NCBI RefSeq assembly: GCF_014218355.1
Contig: NZ_AP023368.1
Location: 2,236,001-2,300,000 of the forward strand
DNA length: 64,000 bases
Source: Anaerocolumna chitinilytica
GTDB taxonomy: Bacteria > Bacillota > Clostridia > Lachnospirales > Lachnospiraceae
Direction of reading: 5' to 3'
Position numbers and translations under genes: made by a program. The number at the start of each line of letters is the position of its first letter. Within the stretch, counting starts at the first letter, position 1. Shown in pieces: positions 8,612 to 17,885 of the stretch. The notes beneath the pieces were generated by a model that was given only the letters and a program-made list of their open reading frames with translations, did no database searches and was not told the origin of the DNA.

Positions 8612-8821
8612 TTAACTTAATAACACTAAGCATATTATAAAGAATATGCCGGTTAATACTATAAATAAAATTTGCAATTTGAAGTAAGTTACAGCTCTAT
8701 GATTTAGATCAATATCATTATCTTTCTGAGCTTTCTGCAGTGATTTTATTCCAAGATGAAAGAATACACCAATAACAGCTAATAAAATAAAAAATATAAT
8801 ACCTAGAACTATTTTTAGCAT
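8612..8821 (-). CDS. Small membrane protein next to RHS tip (candidate immunity)
   Basis: A 69-residue protein: N-terminal helix MLKIVLGIIFFILLAVIGVF, a polar middle with KAQKDNDIDLNHRAV, and a C-terminal helix LFIVLTGIFFIICLVLLS. GAGGAGG stands 8 bases before the ATG and the gene begins 16 bases after the RHS stop, so it is cotranscribed. An almost identical intact copy lies at 17886-18095, with two amino-acid changes. Gene order (polymorphic toxin, then a tiny gene) is the usual place of an immunity protein, and a membrane immunity protein would suit the hydrophobic RHS tip. Family not recognised. Confidence 0.7.
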   Translation of the reverse strand: MLKIVLGIIFFILLAVIGVFFHLGIKSLQKAQKDNDIDLNHRAVTYFKLQILFIVLTGIFFIICLVLLS

Positions 8822-8837
8822 GAGAGTAAACCTCCTC

Positions 8838-11800
8838 TTAAGATATTTTATCTAAGATGCCATTGTTTTTATGAATATCAAATCTGTCCCATACTTTAGC
8901 TATTGCCATTCCAAAAGATAAATTTAAGAATAGACTCAGTCCTGCAACAATTCCATTTATAATCGTTGAAGCTAGTTTTAAACGGGCTTTCAGCAATGCT
9001 TGCTTTGTTGCCTGAAGTACTAGGCCTTTAGCATTTTTTCTGAATATTTCTTTAATCGTTCCTGTAGCACCTACAAGGCCAATCGCCAGACCTATAACGA
9101 AGATAGCTGCATCAATAGTGAAGGCAATATTATTCACGCTATTCCAAGGTTGATTAAAGTTCCATAAATGCCCGAAAGGATCTGTATAGTTAACAGGATT
9201 GTTTGCACAGTATAGGTAACCATTTGGTATGAATGTTAAAGGGGTTTTTAAAGGTACTGGATTTTTTGTTAATGTATCTATTAATTCTTTAACAGATAAA
9301 GGATTGTCTGCATTAATAAATCTTCCAATACTCGGATCATAATATCTCGCCATCAGATAATATAAGCCCGTATATTCATCGTACCGATATCCGGCATACC
9401 GATATGGATTAGCTGATGCCATGGTTCCCAATTGTCCTGTGACATTTCCCCAAGCATCATATTCATAGGTTGCCACAATAGCTCCATTACTATTCGTCAA
9501 TCCAACTGTATCACCATGTGCGTTTAAATGATAATAGTAAGTTATACCATTTTTGGTAAATGTTACAGGGTTTCCGAAAGAGTCCCAAGTATATTCGGCT
9601 GTGATATTGTTAGCAGCATCTGTTTCGTATATAACCTTATTGTTATTATCATTATAATGAAAATAAGTTGTAACACCCGATACAGTTGCACTTATCCGTC
9701 GTCCTTTATCATCGTATACAAAGGATGCAATCATATTTCCGGCTGAGTCCTTCACCTGTTTTAGTTGATTGATCTCATCATAAACAAAGATTCGATTACC
9801 ATTATTTATCAGGTTACCATTGACATCATAGGTGTATTGCTGTGTTCCAACGGATATAAGTTCATTTACACTATTATAAGTATAAGTAGTTGTAGTAGCA
9901 CTTCCAAAAGGCGGTATATACTTTTTTTGAACAATGTTGCCGGCCGCATCATATTGATAATCTATTTCTGCACCTTCTAAAGATGTTTCTTTTACTAATT
10001 GATTTAATGAATCATAATTATAGGAAAGATTTCCCACACCGGTTATTATATTGGTGGTATTTCCGTTTGCATCGTAAGAGTATAGTAAGAAATCAAATGG
10101 TGTACTACCCGTATTGTAATTTCCTATGGAAGCTATCCGGCCCAAAGCATCATAGACTAAAGTTGTGTAAATTCCGTTTGAACGTTGAATTGTTACAACA
10201 TTTCCACGTTCATCATAAATGATGTTAGCAAGGTTTGTTGAATTTCTTTGGAGCGCAATCAATTGATTTAATTTGTCATAAGTAGCTCCAAATTGTAGGC
10301 TTGTTGTACCGGCCGTTGCAGTAATGGTTGTAAGATTATCATTTGCATCATAACCATATCCTATACTGTTGGCTGACCCTTCGGATACATTCGTTAATTG
10401 ATTATTTCCATCATAGGTATAAGCTGTTGATTTTCCTGTCAGGAGGTTACTTGTATTCGTAATGTTGCTATTCCTGTCATATTGATAGCTCCAAACTTGA
10501 ACACCATTGTAATATACACCATTTTTTCTGTTTAGGGCATCGTAAGAATAGGTTATGGTGTCTCCTTTGGGATAAATTTGTTTTGTTGTATTTCCATTTT
10601 TATCAAAGTCAAATTTCGTTACTTGAGCCAACGGATTTGTAATGCTTGTAAGTAAATTTTGTTCATTATATTGATAGAAGGTAGAATGGTTCTTAGCGTC
10701 TTTTACGGTGACACAATTACCTGCATTATCATATTCAAAAGATGTAATTCCATTTTTGGCATCTGTTATCTGGGTTAGAAGGTTTATGTTGTTGTATGCA
10801 AAGGAACTCGTATTGTTTTTGGCATCTGTAACGGAAGTAACATTTCCAACAGCATCGAATACAGATATAACTTCGTTCTCATAGGGATCCGTGACGCTTG
10901 TTTGATAATTGCCATTGGTATCGTAACTATAGGCAGTGATAGTCGATTCCATTTCTAAACGCATTGCGTCGAACCATGCTGTTCCGGTTTGATTATAGAA
11001 ATAGCAATATACGTCAATAGAATTGAATGTTTTGTTTTGTGCAGGCTGGACTTTTACCGCAATATGCTGCCAGCCTTCGGTGGTTGCACGAAAGTCGTTT
11101 GCATTACTCCAGTCTGTGGTGCCATCCGTGTTGTTAATCGCTATCTGTAACTCATAATACCCTCCGGAGGGATTAGCTCCGACTTGTTTTGACCATCCGG
11201 ATAATGTAAACCTGCTGTTACCATTACCTGAAAGATTAATACGTTGTCTGATAAATTTGTTTATACCACTTTGCCCGGTAATCTTAAAGGAATAGGATCC
11301 TACTAATTTTTCGGACGAGTCCAAGTGGTCGGCAGCAGTTAAAGTACTGCTTCCAATCCAGTAGTCGGGCATAAGAGAAGTGATAGTGGAACGTTCAAAA
11401 CTTGAATTTTCAACAAGATTATATGCGCTGACAACTGTGCCTGCCTCAAGTTGAACACCATCGAAATAAAGGATGCCGCTCATGGCTCCGCTTATCCCAA
11501 GATTAACCCTTAGGTAACTTGTTCCGTTCGGAATGGAAGTTATTACGGCTTGTATGCGTGCCCAGTCAGCTATATAGAAAGCCCCCAGCCCATAAGGATA
11601 AGTTTGCTCGCCTATTTTTACATTAGTGCTGTTAAAGAATTCTATCTTAATAATTATACGGTTACTACTTACAACATTTTGTGCCATATAATAGGCACTC
11701 ACAATATAACTCTGTCCGGTTGTAACAGGAATGTTAGAGGAGGCTATAGTAGCCCAGCCCGTTGTATTTGAAATGCTATAGCTTTTCAGACCAAATTTCG

Positions 11801-14381
11801 GATTGTTCACCAAAGTAAAAGTTGCGGTTTTCCCTGTTTCAGTTACCTTTGTCCAGTAGGAAGCATTATTGTTACTATCAAAGATTTCAAAACTGGAATT
11901 TGGAATGAGGTTATTTGTGGTTGACATAGCCAACGTATCATAAGCAGTATTTCCATTAGAAAAATATCTGCTCGCGGTAGCTTGTATATTAGAATCAATT
12001 ATATCTGTCAAATTGTTATTCGCATTGTAATCAAAGCCGGTAATATTATTGTTAAAATCATTTACCTGGGTTAAATTATTTTTACTATCATAAGTGTAAT
12101 TAGCTATTTGATTTTCTGGTTGTTTATAACTGGTTATGTTGCCATTGGAATCATAGGTATAGACATAAGAGCTTGTGCCCCCGGCACTATTCGAATTTGG
12201 ATCAACTATTTGTGTAAGGTTATTATTACTATCGTAGAAGAAGGTTGTAATAGCTCTGGTTGATGGATCCAAAGGGTTTTCCGTTGTTTGAACTATATTT
12301 CCATTGGGATTATAGGTATAGTCGATACGTCTGCCTTCTCCATCGACCACAGAGGTGACGTTATTTGTCGTATCATATGCATAGGTACTGGCGCTTGTCT
12401 GCACGACACCGTTAATTGTAATAAGCCTATTTACGCTGCTGACCCTGTCATTTGCAGTATCATATGCAATCGTTTCTGTTGTAATATTCCTTTCGTCCGT
12501 AATCGAAGTTAGATTATGATTACCATCATAGCCATAAGTAATGAATTTACCTATAGCGTTCGTATATTTCGTCAAATTATTATTAGCATCATACTCGTAA
12601 GTGACAGTTCTGCTTCCTGCATAAGTGATGGTTGATACATATCCATTTGTCCCATAGGATATTGTTGTTATTCTTCCGGAGGCGTCTGTAATAGAACTTA
12701 ATCTGCCACTGGTATAAGAATAATTTGTGATATTGTTGTTGGTATCAACAATAGAACTAATGTTACCGGTGGTGTTAAAATTAGTTATTGTTCCATTGTT
12801 TTGGGTAATTGAGTATGTCCCATCTGTATGTTTCACAAGAGTAAGATAAATGCCACCGGCAGCAGTATAAGTTCCATCTATTGCCTGCCCGAAAATATGT
12901 CTTGTACCATCAGAGTCGATAAAAGTTATAGGACCGGTTCCGGCATCAACGACCTGTAGCTCTATATTGCTTCTCCAGCCGTAGCCAAAGATACCTGCGG
13001 CCAAGCTTCGGCTATTGTATGTTCGTACAACACTTACAGGGATACCTCTCCCCTGAATTGAGAAGTCGGTATATTGCTGTACTAGGTTACCGTTTGAAGG
13101 ATTAACTCCATCCTTTGTATAGCTCCAAAAACTTTCTATGCCCAATGCATCAATATAATAATTAATTGAAAGTCTTGGTGTGAAATTACCGCTGTTAACA
13201 CTTCTGAATGACCGGAAGGAAGCCGTTTCAGGCTGCTGTTTCAGTACGAATCCATAATTTGATAGACTGCCGTTATACCAATCTTTTACGAGCTGTGTAA
13301 TATCCCATTGCCAATAGGTATTGAAAGCATTATTCGTTGTAGTAGATTCAGGCGCAGTATTTGTTACCGGTTGAGTATTCCACGTTACCGAACTTCCCCA
13401 GTTACTGGTTATTCGATGCAGCCCAATTGTAGAGTTTGTTGTATCAGAATTAGTCTGATATGCATTAAAGGAAGCGCTTAAAATTCTACTGCTGCTCGGA
13501 AGACTTGGCAGAAAAAACTTTGTAAGAGAACGCATTATACCATAATAGGAAGGATCATTTCCTGTGTAAGTCAACGGCAAATTTGAGAAAGTTGAAGTGG
13601 GAAACTGGCTTGCTACAAAGGTATCTTCCATGACATCCCAAGTGTCAATAGTCGGGTCAAGAACAACCGGATATTGAGTCGAATCATCTTGAAGAAAGTC
13701 ATAATCCGCAACCACATCCAGATAAGTCCCTTGCTCCTCCTTGCGCAATACTAAAGTTACCTTATCTGTAATTTTATTATTAGCATCGATCATATATGGC
13801 TTCCTAAAAACCCATATCTTATCACCGTCATCTGTAGAGAATGTAATTGTGCCATCTGGTTCAACAACATCAATTACTCCTTTTAAGTTGAGTTCAAAGG
13901 TAAGAGTGTTGTTATCTGGCAATTGCGAAAAGATTATATTTTCTTTTACGGACATGCCTTGTAATTGGTAACTTAAGTCAGTACCTGGGAAGATATTTGT
14001 ATAAGTAATCCCAGTGCCGTCTACTTTTCCTTTCACAGTATTTGCATTTACTGGGTTCAATGAAATACTTTTTTCGCCTTCTGAAATTATTAAAAGATTA
14101 GCTGTAGAAACTTTATTCTTAAACTTTACTCTCATACGGTTATAAGTATTTTCAAAGTTGTTTGCGACAGTGTGTAAGGTATTATCTATTTTTCTCCATT
14201 GTTTTTCTTGCGTGTCCTGATAAAATTGAGGTGTGTTATATATAACTTCTGTAAAACTGCCATCCGGATTTGCAAAGCAAGTGGAAAATTGAGTGCGTTT
14301 GTTTGTCAGCTCTATCGTGGTGTTCGGATGGTTATTAGATATCTTGCTAATATCTGGTGTGTAGAATGAGTTTTTGTTCAT
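8838..14381 (-). CDS. Giant RHS/YD-repeat protein with hydrophobic C-terminal tip
   Basis: An 1847-residue RHS protein. Residues about 250-410 form a DNRLRE-type module (SSVTWNTQP, WDITQLVKDWYNG, YGFVLKQ). About 430-510 match the RHS entry domain (GRGIPVSVVRTYNSRSL, FGYGWRSNIEL). YD repeats run from about 530 to 820. Two lectin-like modules start NLIPNSSFE (about 825) and NLVENSSFER (about 990). More YD repeats run from about 1150 to the core end RYYDPSIGRFINADNP (about 1685) and YLYCANNPVNYTDPFGH (about 1735). The last about 105 residues form a variable tip with two hydrophobic stretches (IAFTIDAAIFVIGLAIGLVG; LASTIINGIVAGLSLFLNL) ending in DRFDIHKNNGILDKIS. No N-terminal signal peptide is visible, so the export route is unclear. 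Two tiny membrane genes follow. Confidence 0.9.
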   Translation of the reverse strand: MNKNSFYTPDISKISNNHPNTTIELTNKRTQFSTCFANPDGSFTEVIYNTPQFYQDTQEKQWRKIDNTLHTVANNFENTYNRMRVKFKNKVSTANLLIISEGEKSISLNPVNANTVKGKVDGTGITYTNIFPGTDLSYQLQGMSVKENIIFSQLPDNNTLTFELNLKGVIDVVEPDGTITFSTDDGDKIWVFRKPYMIDANNKITDKVTLVLRKEEQGTYLDVVADYDFLQDDSTQYPVVLDPTIDTWDVMEDTFVASQFPTSTFSNLPLTYTGNDPSYYGIMRSLTKFFLPSLPSSSRILSASFNAYQTNSDTTNSTIGLHRITSNWGSSVTWNTQPVTNTAPESTTTNNAFNTYWQWDITQLVKDWYNGSLSNYGFVLKQQPETASFRSFRSVNSGNFTPRLSINYYIDALGIESFWSYTKDGVNPSNGNLVQQYTDFSIQGRGIPVSVVRTYNSRSLAAGIFGYGWRSNIELQVVDAGTGPITFIDSDGTRHIFGQAIDGTYTAAGGIYLTLVKHTDGTYSITQNNGTITNFNTTGNISSIVDTNNNITNYSYTSGRLSSITDASGRITTISYGTNGYVSTITYAGSRTVTYEYDANNNLTKYTNAIGKFITYGYDGNHNLTSITDERNITTETIAYDTANDRVSSVNRLITINGVVQTSASTYAYDTTNNVTSVVDGEGRRIDYTYNPNGNIVQTTENPLDPSTRAITTFFYDSNNNLTQIVDPNSNSAGGTSSYVYTYDSNGNITSYKQPENQIANYTYDSKNNLTQVNDFNNNITGFDYNANNNLTDIIDSNIQATASRYFSNGNTAYDTLAMSTTNNLIPNSSFEIFDSNNNASYWTKVTETGKTATFTLVNNPKFGLKSYSISNTTGWATIASSNIPVTTGQSYIVSAYYMAQNVVSSNRIIIKIEFFNSTNVKIGEQTYPYGLGAFYIADWARIQAVITSIPNGTSYLRVNLGISGAMSGILYFDGVQLEAGTVVSAYNLVENSSFERSTITSLMPDYWIGSSTLTAADHLDSSEKLVGSYSFKITGQSGINKFIRQRINLSGNGNSRFTLSGWSKQVGANPSGGYYELQIAINNTDGTTDWSNANDFRATTEGWQHIAVKVQPAQNKTFNSIDVYCYFYNQTGTAWFDAMRLEMESTITAYSYDTNGNYQTSVTDPYENEVISVFDAVGNVTSVTDAKNNTSSFAYNNINLLTQITDAKNGITSFEYDNAGNCVTVKDAKNHSTFYQYNEQNLLTSITNPLAQVTKFDFDKNGNTTKQIYPKGDTITYSYDALNRKNGVYYNGVQVWSYQYDRNSNITNTSNLLTGKSTAYTYDGNNQLTNVSEGSANSIGYGYDANDNLTTITATAGTTSLQFGATYDKLNQLIALQRNSTNLANIIYDERGNVVTIQRSNGIYTTLVYDALGRIASIGNYNTGSTPFDFLLYSYDANGNTTNIITGVGNLSYNYDSLNQLVKETSLEGAEIDYQYDAAGNIVQKKYIPPFGSATTTTYTYNSVNELISVGTQQYTYDVNGNLINNGNRIFVYDEINQLKQVKDSAGNMIASFVYDDKGRRISATVSGVTTYFHYNDNNNKVIYETDAANNITAEYTWDSFGNPVTFTKNGITYYYHLNAHGDTVGLTNSNGAIVATYEYDAWGNVTGQLGTMASANPYRYAGYRYDEYTGLYYLMARYYDPSIGRFINADNPLSVKELIDTLTKNPVPLKTPLTFIPNGYLYCANNPVNYTDPFGHLWNFNQPWNSVNNIAFTIDAAIFVIGLAIGLVGATGTIKEIFRKNAKGLVLQATKQALLKARLKLASTIINGIVAGLSLFLNLSFGMAIAKVWDRFDIHKNNGILDKIS

Positions 14382-14656
14382 GTTTTTCTCCTTTCTTAAA
14401 ATCTAATTTTTGAGTATTATTTTAAGGAATTGTTTATAGTTCGTCTTTATCTGGTGTACTTGTTAAAATTATATTGTAAACATTTTAATTTATTACAATT
14501 TAAATGATAAAAATTATTATTAAGCATAAAATATTGCCAACTTCTATCATCCAGAGCGATTCTTATCTTTGATAAATCTCAGTTTTCCCCCTAATATAGA
14601 TGCAAGTCTTGTTTGAAATTCCCCCTTTTAGTAAGTATGTTACGAAATAGTGCGTA
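14382..14656. promoter_or_regulatory. Upstream region of the RHS gene
   Basis: About 275 AT-rich bases between the RHS start and the nitroreductase promoter. AAGGAG (complement, about 14389-14394) serves the RHS ATG. No clear promoter for the RHS gene, operator or small gene was recognised. Confidence 0.3.
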
Positions 14657-14685
14657 TTGTCTTTTTTGTGTAATACTGGTATTAT
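14657..14685 (+). promoter_or_regulatory. Promoter of nitroreductase gene
   Basis: TTGTCT (14657-14662), 17-base spacer, TATTAT (14680-14685), about 50 bases before the ATG at 14737. Confidence 0.6.
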
Positions 14686-14736
14686 GTTTCGTAAAGAGTG
14701 AATACGTTCAAATAATGATTAAAGGAGCAATAATAT

Positions 14737-15240
14737 ATGTTAGATGCTATTTTCCAACGAAGAAGTATAAGAAAGTTTTTAGATAAACCAGTAAGTCAGG
14801 ATTTGGTTACAGAAATAATTCGGGCAGGAATGTATGCCCCATCTGCAAAAAATAAGCGTTCGTGGAGTTTTATTGTTTGTGATATAGAGGAATCCCTTTC
14901 AAAAATACAGCAGGTTCATCAATGGACCAAAATGCTTGATACCGCTCCCATATGTATTGTGGTATGTGGAGATACAGAACAGGAATCTTATCCGGGGAGT
15001 TATGTTGCCGATTGCAGTCTTGCCACAGAAAATATTATGATTGCCGCTAAGTCACTCGGTTTGGATACCTGTTGGATTAGCTTTTACCCTTACAAGGAAT
15101 GGGAGAACTCTTTTTCGGATTTATTTCAACTTCCCGACCACATTAAGCCCTTTTGTGGGATAGCCTTGGGGTATGGAAATGAGCATCACCAACAGCCCGA
15201 TAGGTTTGAGTCAGAAAAAATTCATTTTAATAAATGGTAA
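14737..15240 (+). CDS. Nitroreductase-family flavoprotein
   Basis: A 167-residue NAD(P)H/FMN nitroreductase-like protein. The N-terminal RRSIRKF and the APSAKNKRSWSF segment bind FMN in this family, and ENIMIAAKSLGLDTCW is the usual central block. AAAGGAG precedes the ATG. Monocistronic with its own promoter and terminator. The short length fits the small clostridial nitroreductases; substrate unknown. Confidence 0.88.
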   Translation: MLDAIFQRRSIRKFLDKPVSQDLVTEIIRAGMYAPSAKNKRSWSFIVCDIEESLSKIQQVHQWTKMLDTAPICIVVCGDTEQESYPGSYVADCSLATENIMIAAKSLGLDTCWISFYPYKEWENSFSDLFQLPDHIKPFCGIALGYGNEHHQQPDRFESEKIHFNKW

Positions 15241-15244
15241 TAAT

Positions 15245-15288
15245 AGCCGCCTATCGAAGATTTTTGCTTCTTTGATGGGCGGCTTTTT
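15245..15288 (+). terminator. Rho-independent terminator
   Basis: GCCGCC (15246-15251) pairs with GGCGGC (15278-15283), with a further inner stem around TTTTTGC, followed by TTTTT. It ends the nitroreductase transcript. Confidence 0.8.
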
Positions 15289-15359
15289 ACATTTCGGGAT
15301 TAAATATAATGGCGTTTTAGCTCAAATGATTTAGGTAGCTTAGTTAAGCAATAATGTCA

Positions 15360-15534
15360 TCAGTGCTTTCTGATGCAGCTTCTCCTACGATGGGCGATGT
15401 TGAGTTTTTCAAATGACATCTGATCCAGGAGCACCACAACAGACTTTCCGATGTCCGCCAGAAACTGCTCTTCAACCTTGTGTACAAACTTTGGGACACT
15501 CCCAACAAACGCTTTCGTCTAAAGTAGATATCAT
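15360..15534 (-). pseudogene. Short unidentified gene remnant
   Basis: On the minus strand a start-like MISTLDES at 15534 is followed, after one frame change, by FVGSVPKFVHKVEEQFLA and then DIGKSVVVLLDQMSFEKLN, ending at a stop at 15360. The residue pattern looks protein-like, unlike the flanking DNA, which suggests a truncated, frameshifted gene. I do not recognise the family. It sits between a terminator and a convergent-free gap, in a zone with several other remnants. Confidence 0.35.
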
Positions 15535-15559
15535 TTCCTTAAATTCAATATATAAAATT

Positions 15560-16147
15560 CTATACATATGCTGTTTCTATACCTGCTAATATAAAAGGAA
15601 GTATTTGTGAGACCAATTCAGAATTGTTATTAGATTTTACCTCCTTATGACATTGATTTGTGGCAAAATATATGGAACCACTGATCATTATGGCATAGGT
15701 ATCTATTTTTTTTTCATCAACCTTAGTACTAGTAACTTTATTCAATAGCAAGTTCTTAACAATAGTATACAGTTTTAATTGTATCTTAGAATCAAATAGC
15801 GAAGAAGCAGAGCGATATACTTGTTTACAGTGAGATTTAACTGTTTCATTATAATCACACATGATTAAAATCAATTCTTTAAGAGTTTCTTCTGTTAACT
15901 CTGCTTCAGGTTTTATTTTATCTGACACTAAGCTCGTAAATGTCTCTGAAATCAAATTATCTAGAAGTGCATATTTATCCTCAAAATGCGCATAAAACGT
16001 TGCCCTGTTTATTATTGCCCTATCCGCTATATCCTTAACTGTTATAGCTTCAAAATCCTTTTCACTTGCTAAGGACAAAAATGCATCTTGGATTAAATTG
16101 TGTGTTCTGTTAACCCGCGGATCATTTTTTTTAGAATTAATTTTCAT
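15560..16147 (-). CDS. TetR/AcrR-family transcriptional regulator
   Basis: A 195-residue repressor. The N-terminal helix-turn-helix reads ITVKDIADRAIINRATFYAHFEDKYALL, the standard TetR motif, and the C-terminal ligand domain is divergent, as usual. It is transcribed away from the FrnE-like remnant and the nitroreductase at 16676. Two palindromes built on CAACAC lie in the shared upstream region (16203-16302) and are the likely operators. Confidence 0.88.
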   Translation of the reverse strand: MKINSKKNDPRVNRTHNLIQDAFLSLASEKDFEAITVKDIADRAIINRATFYAHFEDKYALLDNLISETFTSLVSDKIKPEAELTEETLKELILIMCDYNETVKSHCKQVYRSASSLFDSKIQLKLYTIVKNLLLNKVTSTKVDEKKIDTYAIMISGSIYFATNQCHKEVKSNNNSELVSQILPFILAGIETAYV

Positions 16148-16202
16148 ATTAAAATCCTCATGTTTAGCAAATATTTTTATTAATTCACATCAATTTAATT
16201 CA

Positions 16203-16302
16203 TGTGTTGTATATGCAACACAATCCGATATCTGATGGTTGAAATAGTGTATACTTAATTTTAATATAATAACATACACAAGTCGCTTTTGCAACACGTG
16301 TT
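16203..16302. promoter_or_regulatory. TetR operators and divergent promoter
   Basis: Perfect inverted repeat TGTGTTG (16203-16209) and CAACACA (16216-16222), plus a second palindrome AACACGTGTT (16293-16302). Between them is a plus-strand promoter candidate TTGAAA (16239-16244), 17 bases, TAATAT (16262-16267). The shared CAACAC half-site makes control by the adjacent TetR protein plausible. Confidence 0.6.
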
Positions 16303-16373
16303 AGAAATGTTACGGAACATCGATAATACCTAAACCAGGTAGATAAAGCCAAGATATAATAAATAGATAGGAG

Positions 16374-16640
16374 ATGATGACATTGAAAATAGAAATAGAT
16401 ATTTGGAGTGATTATTCCTGCCCGTTCTGTTTCATTGGAAAAAAAGACTTGAGAACGTAATTAGTCAATTTGCGGAACAGCATACGGTTAAAGTATGCCA
16501 TATCTGGCGCACAGCCCGAACAGGTATTTAGGAATATGCTCAACAGACTCTTAGATGAAGAGCAGATATCATTAGAAGAGCAATATACAAGTCAGTTAAG
16601 TGGTGAAAGCATCAGCACTGAAGGTTTTTGTAACATCTAG
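16374..16640 (+). pseudogene. Decayed FrnE/DsbA-family thiol oxidoreductase
   Basis: It has GATAGGAG before ATG and starts MMTLKIEIDIWSDYSCPFCF then IGKKDLR, the FrnE-type N-terminus with a CPFC active site, but stops at 16458-16460. In the next frames follow ENVISQFAEQHTVKV and, after loss of the middle of the gene, SGAQPEQVFRNMLNRLLDEEQ, the FrnE C-terminal signature. About two thirds of a normal 200-plus-residue protein is missing, so this is a deletion plus frameshift pseudogene. Confidence 0.75.
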
Positions 16641-16675
16641 TTTAACCAAACAAGTGCAAATTTAAGGAGGATATT

Positions 16676-17500
16676 ATGCAACTATTAGATGCAATAACTA
16701 AAAGAAGATCAATCCGCAAGTACACTTCGGAAGAAATCTCAACAAATACTATGGAGCAGATTAAATCATTCAGCAGGAGTGTAAAACCGCTGGATGAAAG
16801 CATAAAAACTGAAATGGATTTTGTCTCCGGAGCTGCGGTGAAGCTGGACTTTAATTTGCCCATCACTGCACCATATTACATTGTATTTTACTCAGAGAAA
16901 AAAGAGGGCTATTTGACCAATGCAGGCTTTATGTTACAGCAGATGGATCTTTATCTCTTCACCATCGGTCTTGGAAGCCTTTGGTTAGGAGTAGGGAGAC
17001 CGGAACAAAAAGTAAAGAATAACATGGAGTATGTTATCGTTCTTGCTTTCGGTATACCGGACGCCCCGCCCCGCCTCGGATTTTCGGAATTCAACATGAG
17101 TACACTTTATGATATTTCAACAAAACGTAAACCAATATCTGAAATAATGCTAGGTCAGGACGAAAGGATTGAGTATGCCCGTGTAGCGCCGTCTACTTCC
17201 AACTCACAGCCATGGTTTTTTGTGTGTCAGGACGGACGTATTGAAGTATATATCGTTAAGAGGGCAGAATCTGATAATTTCATTAACAACGATGGTAACT
17301 TTGAATTAAAACGCGAAAAAGTATCGGATGAAGTACAAAAACGCTACTCGCGAAACAACCAGATCGACATTGGAATTGCACTATGCCACCTGTGGCTTGC
17401 AAGTATTCATATCGGAAAGCCATTTTCTTTTAATTTTGGTGGCAAACCTATACTAGAATTAGCACCAAATGAATATGAATTTTTCGGAACGATATCATAA
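16676..17500 (+). CDS. Putative TM-type nitroreductase (TM1586-like)
   Basis: A 274-residue protein made of two nitroreductase-like halves. The first starts LLDAITKRRSIRKYTSEEIS, and the second contains the FMN-site segment VAPSTSNSQPWFF and ends in IGIALCHLWLASIHIG. This duplicated half-domain layout matches the TM1586 putative nitroreductase family, which acts as a single-chain mimic of the usual dimer. AAGGAGG precedes the ATG. Probably cotranscribed with the FrnE remnant under TetR control; substrate unknown. Confidence 0.75.
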   Translation: MQLLDAITKRRSIRKYTSEEISTNTMEQIKSFSRSVKPLDESIKTEMDFVSGAAVKLDFNLPITAPYYIVFYSEKKEGYLTNAGFMLQQMDLYLFTIGLGSLWLGVGRPEQKVKNNMEYVIVLAFGIPDAPPRLGFSEFNMSTLYDISTKRKPISEIMLGQDERIEYARVAPSTSNSQPWFFVCQDGRIEVYIVKRAESDNFINNDGNFELKREKVSDEVQKRYSRNNQIDIGIALCHLWLASIHIGKPFSFNFGGKPILELAPNEYEFFGTIS

Positions 17501-17647
17501 AAGTGAAAAACATGAATTAAGTGAAAGAATCACTCTAATAGTAATCTTCTCTTCAAAGAAATCCTTTGCTTGCAGTTAATACTTTAGAAGAAAGCAAAAT
17601 ATCTGACAGATCAGGAGAATACAACGCGTTGCGGGCACTAAAAAAAA

Positions 17648-17673
17648 CAAGAACCACTGAAAAGTGGTTCTTG
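17648..17673 (-). terminator. Hairpin terminator of decayed RHS cassette (repeat copy 2)
   Basis: CAAGAACCACT (17648-17658) pairs with AGTGGTTCTTG (17663-17673) around a GAAA loop; the minus-strand 3' side is T-rich. The sequence matches the hairpin downstream of the intact RHS cassette. The 150 bases before it (17501-17647) hold nothing recognised. Confidence 0.65.
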
Positions 17674-17699
17674 CCCATAATTACACTTTAAAATATATA

Positions 17700-17880
17700 C
17701 TAGTTTTTCATTTTACTCAGACTTTTAAACAGATTCGAAAAATCGTTGGCACAACATAGCACATTATTGTCCACAACAGCGCTGTATTATTGTCCATTTT
17801 CCCATCGTAGGGTTGCCTTTCTTCTTGAAAGGGTTTGAGCTGAGGAATATGTTATTTCACTTTTTTTAACCAAAAACAAG
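17700..17880 (-). pseudogene. Decayed copy of the 65-residue membrane gene
   Basis: Segments such as the ACATAGCACATTATTGTCCA block and the TTGCCTTTCTT/TTGAAAGGGTTTG block align with 8410-8570, but internal stretches are deleted, so no comparable reading frame remains. Boundaries are approximate. It keeps the same order relative to the 69-residue gene as in the intact cassette. Confidence 0.65.
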
Positions 17881-17885
17881 ACAAA

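Noticed and set aside
15360..15534. Insertion sequence remnant
   Set aside because: The frame looks like a gene fragment, but no transposase motif or terminal repeats were seen, so no mobile element is claimed.
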